From Cohnella algarum (GTDB taxonomy: Bacteria; Bacillota; Bacilli; Paenibacillales; Paenibacillaceae), in the NCBI RefSeq assembly GCF_016937515.1, contig NZ_JAFHKM010000002.1, forward strand, positions 1,979,001-2,043,000: a stretch of DNA of 64,000 nucleotides. The letters run 5' to 3'. Shown piece by piece: positions 38,141-47,165 of the stretch. The notes beneath the pieces are model-generated. The model did no database searches, had not been told where the DNA came from, and was given only the letters and a program-made list of their open reading frames with translations. The position numbers and the translations under genes were made by a program. Numbering within the stretch: position 1 is the first letter of the stretch; every line of letters begins with the position of its first letter.

Positions 38141-40441
38141 TTGACCGATTTCATGATGGCGGATTTGGAAAACCAAAGTTTGCCCCAGCTTTACAAGCTG
38201 GCCAAGTACCACCAGATCGCCAATTACAATCAAATGAGAAAAAACGAGCTGATCATCGCGATCCTGCGGGCGCAGGCGGAGCGAAGCGGCAATCTGTTCA
38301 TGGAGGGCGTGCTTGAAGTTCTGCCCGAAGGATACGGATTTTTGCGGCCGATCAATTACTTGCCCAGTGCGGAGGACATTTACATTTCGGCTTCGCAAAT
38401 TCGCAAATTCGATTTGCGAACGGGAGATCTCGTATCCGGCAAATGCCGCGCCCCGAAGGAGAGCGAACGCTACTTCGGCTTGCTGCAGGTCAACGCCGTC
38501 AACGGAGAATCCCCCGAGACCGCAGCGGAACGCCTCCATTTTCCCGCTTTAACCCCACTTTTCCCTAACAAGAAACTCGTTCTCGAAACGGCACCCAATC
38601 GTCTTTCCACCCGAATCATGGATTTCCTGGCGCCTGTCGGCCTCGGCCAGCGCGGCCTGATCGTGGCGCCTCCGAAAGCCGGCAAGACGCTGCTGCTCAA
38701 GGAAATCGCCAACAGCGTTTCGATCAGCCGGCCGGACATCGATCTGTTCGTGCTGCTGATCGACGAGCGGCCGGAAGAAGTGACGGATATGCAGCGTTCC
38801 GTAAGGGGCGAAGTCGTCGCGTCGACGTTCGACGAGGTGCCGGAACATCATATTAAAGTGGCGGAACTCGTGCTGGAGCGGGCTTTGCGGCTTGTCGAGC
38901 ACAAGCGCGACGTCGTCATTTTGCTGGACAGCATTACGCGTCTTGCGCGCGCCTACAACCTAGTCATTCCGCCGTCGGGACGCACGTTGTCCGGCGGTAT
39001 CGATCCGGCGGCGTTTCATCGTCCGAAGCGGTTTTTCGGAGCGGCCCGAAACGTCGAGGAAGGCGGCAGCCTGACGATTTTGGCGACCGCGCTCATCGAT
39101 ACCGGCTCGCGCATGGACGACATCATTTACGAAGAGTTCAAGGGCACGGGCAACATGGAGCTGCACCTGGACCGCAAGCTGGCGGAAAGACGGATTTTTC
39201 CGGCGCTTGATATCCGCCGTTCGGGGACGCGGCGCGAGGATTTGCTGCTGACGCCGGATGAGCTGGACAAAGCGTGGGCCGTTCGGAAAAACATGAACGA
39301 CTCTCCGGAGTTCGTCGATCAATTTTTGCGCAAGTTCGCCCAGTCGAAAACGAACGAGGAATTTTTGGCGTCGCTGGACGTCGGGGGCAGCTCGTCGCGT
39401 CCGGGAAGCTCCGGCGGCGGTGGCGGCGGCTCGAACGGCGGTAACGGCACGCCGGGCGGCGGCTCCGGCTACCCGTCGTCGTCCGCCGGCGGTTCGGCCT
39501 CCTCGGCCTCGATGAGGCCGCAAAACGGCAGAACGATGCAGCAGACCCGCAACGGGTATTCGACGTCCAGCCGGCCGTACGGCTCGAGCCCATCTTCGTC
39601 CGCGCGGCCTTCCGGCCAAGGCGCGGGAGGCTCCGCCCAGGGCGCCCGGCTGACGACGGGGGCGTCCAACCGTCCGCTCGGCGCGTATCACGCGGGGCCG
39701 CCGAATCCGGCGCCGGCTTCGAACGGCGCTTCGGCTTCCCCGGCGCCGCAAGCGACGTCCGGCGCGGCGAGAACGGCTTCGCCGGCGCAGCCGACTCCGG
39801 CGGCGACAACGCCGATGGCGGCTTCGGCTGCGCCGACGGCTGCCGGCACGGCTGCGGCGGCAAGCTCGGCCGAGCGGGCCGCGCCGGCTCCGGGCACGGA
39901 GCCGTCCGCCGCTCCGCGGGCGGCCGCAGCGCCCGAGCCGGCCGTTCCGGCAGCGCCGGCGGCCACAGCGGCGGCCCGCGCCGAAGCCGCGGCCGAACCG
40001 GCCGGGCAAGCCGGCCGCTCCGCGGCAGACGACGCCGACCAAGCGCCGGCGGCTGCCGGCACGGGCCGGGCCCCGAAGGCCGCGTCCGGCCGCTCGACGA
40101 CGACGCGCGCCGGAACGCGCGCGAAGGCGTCCGCCGCCGCGAAAGCGGAACCGACGGCGGCCGAATCGTCCGGCGAGCCCGCGTCTTCCGCCGCAGCCGA
40201 ACCGGCCGCTGAAGCGGCGAGCGCCGCGACCAAGGCAAAAGCCGAGACGGCGTCCGCCAAAACGGCGGAAAAGACAACCGCCAAAAAGGCTTCCTCCCGC
40301 ACCCGTTCCGCCAAAGCCGAACCGGCCGCGGAAGCGAACGCGGCGGAGCCGGCCAACGCGTCCGAACCTGCGGAGACGAAGCCCGCCAAAAGAACGACTT
40401 CCACGACCCGCCGTTCCGCCAAGAGCACGACGAAGGAATAA
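38141..40441 (+). CDS. rho: Transcription termination factor Rho with very long low-complexity C-terminal extension
   Basis: 766 residues against about 427 in B. subtilis. Residues 1-415 match Rho throughout: N-terminal RNA-binding domain ([20 protein letters not shown]), Walker [10 protein letters not shown] (175-183), Walker [18 protein letters not shown] loop and [21 protein letters not shown]. After [11 protein letters not shown] the protein continues with about 350 residues without predicted fold: first Gly/Ser-rich, then Ala/Pro, ending Ala/Glu/Lys/Thr with basic patches ([20 protein letters not shown]). TTG 38141 follows AGAGGGG; ATG 38153 is possible. The tail may bind RNA or promote phase separation as proposed for inserts in other Rho proteins (inference). 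Confidence 0.93.
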   Translation: MTDFMMADLENQSLPQLYKLAKYHQIANYNQMRKNELIIAILRAQAERSGNLFMEGVLEVLPEGYGFLRPINYLPSAEDIYISASQIRKFDLRTGDLVSGKCRAPKESERYFGLLQVNAVNGESPETAAERLHFPALTPLFPNKKLVLETAPNRLSTRIMDFLAPVGLGQRGLIVAPPKAGKTLLLKEIANSVSISRPDIDLFVLLIDERPEEVTDMQRSVRGEVVASTFDEVPEHHIKVAELVLERALRLVEHKRDVVILLDSITRLARAYNLVIPPSGRTLSGGIDPAAFHRPKRFFGAARNVEEGGSLTILATALIDTGSRMDDIIYEEFKGTGNMELHLDRKLAERRIFPALDIRRSGTRREDLLLTPDELDKAWAVRKNMNDSPEFVDQFLRKFAQSKTNEEFLASLDVGGSSSRPGSSGGGGGGSNGGNGTPGGGSGYPSSSAGGSASSASMRPQNGRTMQQTRNGYSTSSRPYGSSPSSSARPSGQGAGGSAQGARLTTGASNRPLGAYHAGPPNPAPASNGASASPAPQATSGAARTASPAQPTPAATTPMAASAAPTAAGTAAAASSAERAAPAPGTEPSAAPRAAAAPEPAVPAAPAATAAARAEAAAEPAGQAGRSAADDADQAPAAAGTGRAPKAASGRSTTTRAGTRAKASAAAKAEPTAAESSGEPASSAAAEPAAEAASAATKAKAETASAKTAEKTTAKKASSRTRSAKAEPAAEANAAEPANASEPAETKPAKRTTSTTRRSAKSTTKE

Positions 40442-40468
40442 CGGGACGTATTGAAAGAAGGTACGAAC

Positions 40469-41719
40469 ATGCAACTGGTTTACGCAGACGAACAGGGCCA
40501 GGTGTACGATCATCCCGAGCTGCTCGGGATCGCCCGCAGCGGCGACCGCCTCGTCGAGCTGTTCGACGAGGAGCTCATTCCGCTGCCTCCCGGCGCGACG
40601 CTTGTCGGCTTGCCGTACACCCGGGCGGTCGGCATGAATCCGCGCACGGGCGAGATGGTCGCAATGGCTCCGGGCTGCCAGGCGGTCGGCGCGCTGCTGC
40701 CGCAAGGCTATACCCGCTATTACGTGCCGGGCTACACGAAAACGGACAAAGAGCAGCTTCTGCCCTTGTTCGGCTACACCGCCGTCGTCTGGAAGGACGG
40801 GGAGTTTTACGTGGCCGCCGGCCAAACGGACGATCCCGAGCCCTGGAATCCGGAAAATTGCGACCGCCGCGAGCTGGAGCTGAAGGTGGACCGGCTGCTT
40901 TCCGCCTACCCGGAAAACCGGCTCTATCAGCACCTGTCCCACTGCGCGCTCGAATACGAATGCCTGACGGCTTCCAATACGTTTTTGCAGCGGCTGGAGG
41001 GAGCGGTTCCCGTGTCGTTCGCCTGCAACGCCGGCTGCTTCGGCTGCATTTCCGAGCAGCCGGACGACAGCGGCTTTCCCGCCCCCCAAACGCGGCTGCA
41101 ATTCAAGCCGACGACGGATGAGGTCGTCGACATCATGCTGGAGCACCTGAAAGCGCCGAACGCGATCATCAGCTTCGGCCAAGGCTGCGAAGGCGAGCCG
41201 TCGACACAGGCGAAGACGATCGTCGAAGCGATCAAGCGCGTGCGCGCTCAGACGTCGAACGGTTATATCAACATCAACACGAATGCGGGACTGACCGATC
41301 ATTTGCGGGCGATTACCGACGCCGGGCTCGACCTGATGCGGGTCAGCACGATCAGCGCGCTCGACGAGCACTACAACGCGTACTACAAGCCCCGCGGCTA
41401 TACGCTGGCCAACGTCGAAAAGTCGCTGCGCTACGCCGCCGACAAGGGCGTTTACACGTCGATCAACTACCTCGTGTTCCCCGGGGTGACGGACCGGGAA
41501 GAAGAGATCGAGGCGATGATCGAATTCGTCCGGCGCACCGGCTTGAAGCTCATTCAGATGCGCAACCTCAACATCGATCCGGACGCCTATCTGTCGCTCA
41601 TCCCGAAAGCGCGGGGCGAAGTTTACGGGATGAAGACGCTGCTCGACATTTTTCGCGAGGAGCTGCCGGGCGTGGTCGTCGGTTCGTACACGCACGTCCC
41701 GCCGGCGGGCGTCCGCTGA
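40469..41719 (+). CDS. Radical SAM protein of unknown substrate
   Basis: A 416-residue protein. A central CxxxCxxC motif (FACNAGCFGC) binds the 4Fe-4S cluster and SAM; after it come GQGCEGEPSTQ, the SAM-binding glycine region, and RNLNIDPDAYL. The first ~170 residues have no clear domain. ATG 40469 follows AGAAGGT, 27 nt after rho, so co-transcription with rho is likely. Family members near rho/rpmE are seen in relatives, but the reaction is unknown to me. Confidence 0.85.
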   Translation: MQLVYADEQGQVYDHPELLGIARSGDRLVELFDEELIPLPPGATLVGLPYTRAVGMNPRTGEMVAMAPGCQAVGALLPQGYTRYYVPGYTKTDKEQLLPLFGYTAVVWKDGEFYVAAGQTDDPEPWNPENCDRRELELKVDRLLSAYPENRLYQHLSHCALEYECLTASNTFLQRLEGAVPVSFACNAGCFGCISEQPDDSGFPAPQTRLQFKPTTDEVVDIMLEHLKAPNAIISFGQGCEGEPSTQAKTIVEAIKRVRAQTSNGYININTNAGLTDHLRAITDAGLDLMRVSTISALDEHYNAYYKPRGYTLANVEKSLRYAADKGVYTSINYLVFPGVTDREEEIEAMIEFVRRTGLKLIQMRNLNIDPDAYLSLIPKARGEVYGMKTLLDIFREELPGVVVGSYTHVPPAGVR

Positions 41720-41866
41720 CGGAGCCCGTCCCGGCTCGCGCCGGGTTTGCCGGGACTCGCCCGGCAAACATTTTCTTGTTTTTAACCGCCCAAGGTGGTA
41801 TACTTCGCTTGTCTGTCTATTACTCTGGACCCGCACTGCGGTTCAGGGCGGAAAGAGGTGAACGTC

Positions 41867-42064
41867 TTGAAGCAAAGCATCCATCCGCAATATCATGTGA
41901 CGACCGCTACCTGCGCTTGCGGGAATACGTTCGAGACCGGTTCCATCCGGCCGAATCTGCGCGTCGAAATATGCTCGGCATGCCACCCGTTCTTTACGGG
42001 CAAACAGAAGTTTGTCGATGCCGGCGGTCGTGTTGACAAATTCAAGAAAAAATACGGACTGTAA
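41867..42064 (+). CDS. rpmE: 50S ribosomal protein L31 (zinc-ribbon form)
   Basis: A 65-residue L31 with the four zinc cysteines present ([10 protein letters not shown] and [10 protein letters not shown]), so the C+ form used when zinc is plentiful, and the C-terminal [14 protein letters not shown] 41867 has GAAAGAGGTG 6 nt upstream and gives the usual KxxIHP N terminus; a GTG three codons earlier is less well placed. Confidence 0.95.
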   Translation: MKQSIHPQYHVTTATCACGNTFETGSIRPNLRVEICSACHPFFTGKQKFVDAGGRVDKFKKKYGL

Positions 42065-42084
42065 GAAACTCCGTATAGTCTCAT

Positions 42085-42121
42085 ACCTCCCTATGCATCC
42101 TACGCATAAGGGAGGTTTTTT
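42085..42121 (+). terminator. rpmE terminator whose 3' arm doubles as a ribosome binding site
   Basis: ACCTCCCTATGC and GCATAAGGGAGGT form a long stem with one bulge, followed by six T. The AAGGGAGG arm sits 7-8 nt before the ATG of the next gene. Confidence 0.8.
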
Positions 42122-42122
42122 C

Positions 42123-42527
42123 ATGCGACAACATAAAGCGATGACGATATGGCTGGCCGCCGCGGCCCTTTCCGCGTGTCTCGTCCTGACCGGCTGCGCC
42201 AACCGGGGAACCGGGAACACTTCGATCGAGCCGCAGAGCTATGCCGAAGACGGGTATATGGGAAGAACGAGTTCGTATCCGAAAATTCCGGGCCGGCACA
42301 TGGCGCTGGGCTACAAAAACGATGCCAATTTGATGCGGGACGCGATCCGCAACGTGCCGGGCGTGGCGGGGTCGAACATTACGTTCAACGGGGCCGACGC
42401 TTACGTTACGATCAAGCTGGCGCCCGGTCTGCAGCAGCGCGAGGTGGCGACGGTGGAGCGGCAGGCGGCGTCCGTCTTGCGGTTCAATTTTCCCCGCTAT
42501 AATGTGCACGTTCAATCGGCGAGATAA
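42123..42527 (+). CDS. YhcN/YlaJ-like lipoprotein
   Basis: A 134-residue lipoprotein: basic start, hydrophobic core and lipobox LTGC with lipidated Cys25. The mature part has a short linker and an alpha/beta YhcN/YlaJ-like domain (IRNVPGVAGSNITFNGADAYVTIKL) common in sporulation or spore cortex lipoproteins. ATG 42123 follows GGGAGG embedded in the upstream terminator. A role in spore formation is inferred from the family. Confidence 0.75.
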   Translation: MRQHKAMTIWLAAAALSACLVLTGCANRGTGNTSIEPQSYAEDGYMGRTSSYPKIPGRHMALGYKNDANLMRDAIRNVPGVAGSNITFNGADAYVTIKLAPGLQQREVATVERQAASVLRFNFPRYNVHVQSAR

Positions 42528-42571
42528 TCGTCCGTTCCAAGCTCCGTCTGACAGGGAATCGTTCCCTCAGG

Positions 42572-42600
42572 TTGCGCTTGAGGACGGAAACCGTTATACT
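42572..42600 (+). promoter_or_regulatory. Promoter of the SRP RNA gene
   Basis: TTGCGC (42572-42577), 17-bp spacer and TATACT (42595-42600), ending just before the conserved RNA 5' end. Confidence 0.7.
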
Positions 42601-42602
42601 AA

Positions 42603-42875
42603 GTGATGCCGTGCTAGACGGGGAGGTAGCGGTGCCCTGTAACTCGCAATCCGCTGTAGCGAGGTTGAATTCCTGTTTGAGGTGTGGTTACGCAGTTCCG
42701 ACATGTCGCTTGTCGCGTTGATCCCGGAGTCCTCCGCAAGGGACGCCCATGAACCCGGTCAGGTCCGGAAGGAAGCAGCCGTAAGTGGTCACGTTCTTGT
42801 GTTGGAGGGTCGCTTCGGGGGAGCGGCGGCGGCATGTACGGCTGGATGGCCATGATCGAGGACAGGTGCACGGTC
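42603..42875 (+). ncRNA. ffs: Signal recognition particle RNA, large bacterial type
   Basis: About 273 nt, like the B. subtilis scRNA. The 5' Alu part (GTGATGCCGTGCTAG...GAGGTAGCGGTGCC) and the universal S-domain core (GGTCAGGTCCGGAAGGAAGCA at about 42758-42778, with the asymmetric loop bound by Ffh) are both present, and the 3' end GGTGCACGGTC matches the family. Located upstream of dnaX as in Bacillus. Confidence 0.95.
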
Positions 42876-42917
42876 CTAATCGACACAACCGAATCTTTCT
42901 CCGTTTGGAGATGACAC

Positions 42918-42958
42918 AACACCTTGGCGTAGGCATGTACTGCGCGGGGTGTTTTTTT
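42918..42958 (+). terminator. Terminator of the SRP RNA gene
   Basis: ACACCTTGGCG and CGCGGGGTGT pair with one bulge and two G-U, followed by seven T. Confidence 0.7.
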
Positions 42959-43028
42959 ATTTCGCTTGCGGTAGCCGGGAAGGACGCCTTTAGGCGACAT
43001 TAGACCAGCGGTAAGGTGGTGGCGAACG

Positions 43029-44195
43029 ATGGTGAATTCGGGCTTGAACGGCGATTCGGCGCATCGGGATCCGGCGGCATCGGGACGGGATATTTACATT
43101 TACAAATTTGCGGAACGGATTTTGGAGGACGACCATACCGGCGTCGTTTTGTGCGATTCCGGGTTTCGCATTTTGGAAATCAGCCCGATGGTCTGTTCCG
43201 TGTTCGGGGGGGAACGCAAGGGCATTATCGGGCAAAGCGTCTGGACCTGGCTGGCGGGCCTCCCGTCGCTCGCGCCCGCGTTTTGGGCGGATCTGCTCGA
43301 GGGCCGTTCCTTCCGCAATCGGAGATTTACATGGGGAAACGGAGAAGGGCGCCGGGAGCTGACGCTGGAAGGAGGGACCCTCCGGGACGGCGGGGCCGCG
43401 ATCGGAAGCTATCTGCTTTTCCAGGACGTGACGCATTTGATGCAGCTCGAAGAGCAGGTGCGCCGCTCCGATCGCTTGAAGATGATCGGACAAGTCGCGG
43501 CCGGCACCGCGCACGAAATCCGCAACCCCCTGACGGCCATCAAGGGCTTCATGCAATTGCTGGGCAAGGCGCTTGCCGAACGGGATATGAATCGGGAGCT
43601 GGAGTATGTCGGCATCGTGCTGTCCGAGCTGGATCGCGTCAATTCGCTCGTAAACGAATTTTTGCTGCTCAGCAAGCCGAAGGAAGTGCGCCTCGTTCCC
43701 GTCTATCTGGGCGCGCTGTTCGGAGAAATGCTGCCCATGCTGCACAGCGACGCGATTTTGTACGACGTGAATTTAAATTACGAGCCGGCGGACAATCTGC
43801 CGCCCGTTTATGCGGATAAAGAAATGCTCAAGCAGGTGTTTTTGAATTTGGGCAAAAACGCGATCGAAGCGATGGGCACCGGGGGGACGCTGGTCATAAA
43901 GGAAAGAGGCCCTCTTCCGGGCGGCAGGGAAGTGTCGGTGGAAATCCGGGACAACGGGCCGGGGATCGCGGAAGAGCTGCTCGAGCGCGTGTTCGACCCG
44001 TTTTTTACGACGAAAGAACAGGGCACCGGCCTGGGCTTGTCCATCTGCCAGCGCATCGTGCACGAGCTCGGAGGGAGAATCGGCGTGAAGTCGGGCCCCG
44101 GGGGGACGACGTTCACGGTTTCGCTGCCGATGGCCGCTTTTGCCAGAGGCAAGAAGGTATCCGGCGGTGGAGCGCTTCCGTTTCATGATGTATAA
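43029..44195 (+). CDS. Soluble PAS-domain histidine kinase (sporulation-kinase-like)
   Basis: A 388-residue cytosolic kinase with no membrane segment. A PAS domain spans about residues 25-140 (ILEDDHTGVVLCDSGFRILEISP), followed by HisKA with AAGTAHEIRNPLTAIKGF and an ATPase domain with N, G1 (DNGPGI), F (FDPFFTTK) and G2 (GTGLGLSICQ) boxes. The HEIRNPLTAIKGFMQLL signature is that of the NtrB/KinA-like kinases that feed the Spo0F phosphorelay, but the true partner cannot be read from the sequence. No regulator is adjacent. RBS AAGGTGGTGG. Confidence 0.88.
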   Translation: MVNSGLNGDSAHRDPAASGRDIYIYKFAERILEDDHTGVVLCDSGFRILEISPMVCSVFGGERKGIIGQSVWTWLAGLPSLAPAFWADLLEGRSFRNRRFTWGNGEGRRELTLEGGTLRDGGAAIGSYLLFQDVTHLMQLEEQVRRSDRLKMIGQVAAGTAHEIRNPLTAIKGFMQLLGKALAERDMNRELEYVGIVLSELDRVNSLVNEFLLLSKPKEVRLVPVYLGALFGEMLPMLHSDAILYDVNLNYEPADNLPPVYADKEMLKQVFLNLGKNAIEAMGTGGTLVIKERGPLPGGREVSVEIRDNGPGIAEELLERVFDPFFTTKEQGTGLGLSICQRIVHELGGRIGVKSGPGGTTFTVSLPMAAFARGKKVSGGGALPFHDV

Positions 44196-44211
44196 TGGTT
44201 GAAACGCCAAT

Positions 44212-44258
44212 AAGCCCGGCAGCTCTACATAGACGGTTGTCGAACCGTCGCCGGGCTT
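44212..44258 (+). other. Compound hairpin ahead of dnaX
   Basis: AAGCCCGGC and GCCGGGCTT pair outside an inner ACGGTT/AACCGT hairpin. No clean T run follows, so it could be an attenuator, the kinase terminator or a leader structure. A TATAAT at 44191-44196 overlaps the kinase stop and may be the dnaX -10. Confidence 0.45.
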
Positions 44259-44281
44259 CTTGCTGACGGGAGCGACGAGAA

Positions 44282-46105
44282 ATGGCCCACATTGCGCTGT
44301 ACCGGGCCTGGCGTCCGCAGACGTTTCAGGACATGGTCGGGCAACAGCATATCGTACAAACACTGCAAAACGCGATTCGGGAAGACCGCCTGTCTCATGC
44401 CTATTTATTCAGCGGCCCGCGGGGAACCGGCAAGACGAGCGCCGCCCGGTTGCTCGCCAAAGCGATCAACTGCGAGCGGGGTCCCGCGGCCGAGCCGTGC
44501 AACGAGTGCGAAACGTGCCGCAGGATTTCGTCGGGGGCGGTCATGGACGTAGTCGAAATCGACGCCGCGTCCAACCGGGGCGTCGAGGAAATCCGCGATA
44601 TCCGCGACAAGGTGAAGTACGCGCCTACGGAAGTGCGCCGCAAAGTGTACATTATCGACGAAGTCCACATGCTCACGACCGAGGCGTTCAACGCGCTGCT
44701 CAAGACGTTGGAGGAGCCGCCGGGCCACGTCATGTTCATGCTGGCGACGACGGAGCCCCACCGGCTCCCGGCAACGATCATTTCGCGCTGCCAGCGCTTC
44801 GAGTTCCGGAGAGTGTCGCTTGCCGAGCAGCAGGAGCGGCTGGCCGAAATTTGCCGGAAGGAAGGCATCGAAGCGGACGACGACGCGCTTGCCCACATTT
44901 GCCGCCTGTCGGACGGGGGCATGCGGGATGCGCTGAGCCTGCTGGATCAGATTTCATCGTTTACGGAAGGCAGGATAACGCTTCGCGACGCGGTCGAGGC
45001 GACCGGAGGGCTTCCCTCCGAACAGTTCGCCCGGCTTGCCGCCGCGGTGCGGGACGGCGACGCCGCCGGCGTGCTGACGGAAATCGACGAGATGATGCGC
45101 GCCGGCAAAAGCGCCGACAAATGCCTCGAGCAGCTGATGCATTATTTCCGCGACATGCTGCTTTCGGTCATCGCGCCCGATGCGGCGGCTTCCTCGGGGA
45201 AAGTGGCCGATCCGGGCGAACTGAGGAAGATGGCGGAGGGCTTTTCGCGGGAACGGCTTTTTTCGATCATCGATTTGCTGAACCGTTATCAATCGGAAAT
45301 GAAGTACGCCGCGCACCCGCAAACGATGTTCGAGATCGCGCTGCTCAAGCTTTGCTCCCTTTCCGAAGGCGGCGCCGCTCGGCCGCCGGTCGCTCCGGCG
45401 CCGGCGCAAGGAAACGCCGCCGAAGGGCAGCAGGCGCCGGCCGAGCTGGCGCGGCTGCAGCAGCAGGTGGCCGGCCTGGAGCGCCGGCTGGACGAGCTGC
45501 TTCGCGGCGGCGGCGTTTCCGGCTCCGCGGGGGGCGCGCGTTCCGCGGGCGCCGGGGACGGAGGCCGCCGGAGCGGCAGCCTCGGCATCGGCGCCGGCCG
45601 CGCGGGCGCGGGAGCTCCCGGCGGCGCGGCGGGAGCGGGGGCGGCCAAGCCGCAGCGCAAGCGCATCCGGCTGGAGCCGTACATCGCGGCGGCCGGCGCG
45701 CCGGAAACGCTGCAGGCGCTGGGCAAGTGGCCGCAAGTGCTCCAGCGGGTCAAAGAAGAACGCGTCACCGTACATGCATGGCTGGTCGACGGAGAGCCCG
45801 TATCTTATACTGAGGATACGGTGCTGGTCGCCTTTCGCAATTCGATCCACCGGGAGACGACGGAGAAGCCCGCCAACCGGCAGGTGATCGAAAGCGTACT
45901 GACCGCCGTGTTCGGACGGCCGACGGAGCTGGCGACCATGCTGCAGAAGGAATGGCAGGAAGCATTGGCTGCGGCGGGAACGCAAGGTTCCGGCGAAGCC
46001 GCGCCCGAGGAGCTGACGCTGGAGCCGGAAGACGGGGGAGAGCCGCTCGTCGAGGAAGCGCTCAAGCTGTTCGGCGACCAGCTGGTAGTCATCAAAGACG
46101 ATTGA
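44282..46105 (+). CDS. dnaX: DNA polymerase III subunits gamma/tau
   Basis: A 607-residue clamp-loader subunit. Walker A GPRGTGKTS (45-53), zinc module Cys64, Cys73, Cys76, Cys79 (EPCNECETCRR), Walker B with IIDEVHMLT, and the sensor TTEPHRLPATIISRCQRF are present. A Gly/Ala/Arg-rich linker (about residues 415-460) joins the C-terminal tau part. It heads the dnaX-ebfC-recR group, with 15 nt to ebfC. Confidence 0.96.
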   Translation: MAHIALYRAWRPQTFQDMVGQQHIVQTLQNAIREDRLSHAYLFSGPRGTGKTSAARLLAKAINCERGPAAEPCNECETCRRISSGAVMDVVEIDAASNRGVEEIRDIRDKVKYAPTEVRRKVYIIDEVHMLTTEAFNALLKTLEEPPGHVMFMLATTEPHRLPATIISRCQRFEFRRVSLAEQQERLAEICRKEGIEADDDALAHICRLSDGGMRDALSLLDQISSFTEGRITLRDAVEATGGLPSEQFARLAAAVRDGDAAGVLTEIDEMMRAGKSADKCLEQLMHYFRDMLLSVIAPDAAASSGKVADPGELRKMAEGFSRERLFSIIDLLNRYQSEMKYAAHPQTMFEIALLKLCSLSEGGAARPPVAPAPAQGNAAEGQQAPAELARLQQQVAGLERRLDELLRGGGVSGSAGGARSAGAGDGGRRSGSLGIGAGRAGAGAPGGAAGAGAAKPQRKRIRLEPYIAAAGAPETLQALGKWPQVLQRVKEERVTVHAWLVDGEPVSYTEDTVLVAFRNSIHRETTEKPANRQVIESVLTAVFGRPTELATMLQKEWQEALAAAGTQGSGEAAPEELTLEPEDGGEPLVEEALKLFGDQLVVIKDD

Positions 46106-46120
46106 GGAGGAGTTAGAACG

Positions 46121-46432
46121 ATGAACAATATGAACCAAATGATGAAGCAAGTGAAAAAGATGCAAGAGCAAATGATGAAAGCCCAGGAGGAGCTCGGCAC
46201 GAAAACGGTCGAGGGCACCGCGGGCGGCGGAGTCGTTTCGGTCACCGTCAACGGCCATAAAAAAGTATTGAACATCGAGATCAAGCCGGAAGCGGTCGAT
46301 CCCGACGACGTCGAAATGCTGCAGGACCTCGTGTTGACGGCGGTTAACGACGCGCTGGCGAAGGCCGATGAGCTGGCCAACGCCGACATGGGCAAGTTTA
46401 CCGGCGGCATGAAAATTCCAGGCTTGTTTTAA
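46121..46432 (+). CDS. ebfC: YbaB/EbfC nucleoid-associated protein
   Basis: A 103-residue Met-rich-start DNA-binding protein ([20 protein letters not shown], coiled coil, then [23 protein letters not shown]). It forms dimers that bind DNA and is nearly always encoded between dnaX and recR, as here (yaaK in B. subtilis). GAGGAGG precedes the ATG. Its TAA overlaps the recR ATG (TAATG). Confidence 0.95.
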   Translation: MNNMNQMMKQVKKMQEQMMKAQEELGTKTVEGTAGGGVVSVTVNGHKKVLNIEIKPEAVDPDDVEMLQDLVLTAVNDALAKADELANADMGKFTGGMKIPGLF

Positions 46433-47031
46433 TGTACTATCCCGAACCGATCGCCAAGCTTATCGATGCCTTCTCCCGCCTGCCGGGCATCGGCCCCAAA
46501 ACGGCCGCCCGGCTGGCTTTTCACGTCCTTCGGATGAAGGAAGAGGAGGCCATCGACTTTGCCAAAGCGCTTGTCAACGTCAAGCGCCAGCTGACGTATT
46601 GCTCGATTTGCTGCAATATTACCGATACCGACCCGTGCCGGATTTGTTCGGACAAAACGCGAGACGCTTCGGTCATCTGCGTCGTTCAGGAGCCCAAGGA
46701 TCTCGTCGCGATGGAACGGACGAAGGAGTTCGGCGGGTTCTATCATGTGCTGCACGGCGCGATTTCGCCGATGGACGGCGTCGGCCCCGACGATATCCGG
46801 ATCGCGGAGCTGCTCAGGCGCTTAAGCGACGAGCGGGTGCAGGAGCTGATCCTGGCGACGAATCCGAATATCGAGGGCGAGGCGACGGCAATGTATTTGT
46901 CCCGCCTCGTGAAGCCGTTCGGCATTAAGGTGACGCGCATCGCGCACGGGCTGCCGGTCGGGGGCGACCTGGAATACGCCGACGAAGTCACCTTGTCCAA
47001 AGCGCTCGAAGGACGACGCGAGTTGAGCTAG
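46432..47031 (+). CDS. recR: Recombination mediator protein RecR
   Basis: A 199-residue protein that loads RecA with RecO/RecF in gap repair. N-terminal helix-hairpin-helix ([15 protein letters not shown]), a C4 zinc finger ([17 protein letters not shown]) and a Toprim domain ([16 protein letters not shown] ... GVGPDDI) are complete. One-base overlap with ebfC implies translational coupling. Confidence 0.96.
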   Translation: MYYPEPIAKLIDAFSRLPGIGPKTAARLAFHVLRMKEEEAIDFAKALVNVKRQLTYCSICCNITDTDPCRICSDKTRDASVICVVQEPKDLVAMERTKEFGGFYHVLHGAISPMDGVGPDDIRIAELLRRLSDERVQELILATNPNIEGEATAMYLSRLVKPFGIKVTRIAHGLPVGGDLEYADEVTLSKALEGRRELS

Positions 47032-47053
47032 CGTCCGGGCGGACATCATCGAG

Positions 47054-47104
47054 AAGCAATGCGATGCGGGCTGATCAAAGCGCCGAATCGGCATTGCTTT
47101 TTTG
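47054..47104 (+). terminator. Intrinsic terminator after recR
   Basis: AAGCAATGC and GCATTGCTT, 28 nt apart with inner structure, followed by six T. It ends the dnaX-ebfC-recR unit. Confidence 0.75.
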
Positions 47105-47165
47105 TTTTTTCCTCGTCTTCCCCTCCTTTCGGATCAGTACCAGCTACTAGTCAAAAAGGCAGATT

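Noticed and set aside
38960-41836. A 958-codon minus-strand frame opposite rho and the radical SAM gene
   Set aside because: Antisense shadow of high-GC coding sequence; the plus-strand genes are clearly recognised.
44282-46105. Programmed frameshift in dnaX producing a short gamma form
   Set aside because: No slippery A-run heptamer was seen in the gene; one continuous tau product is expected.
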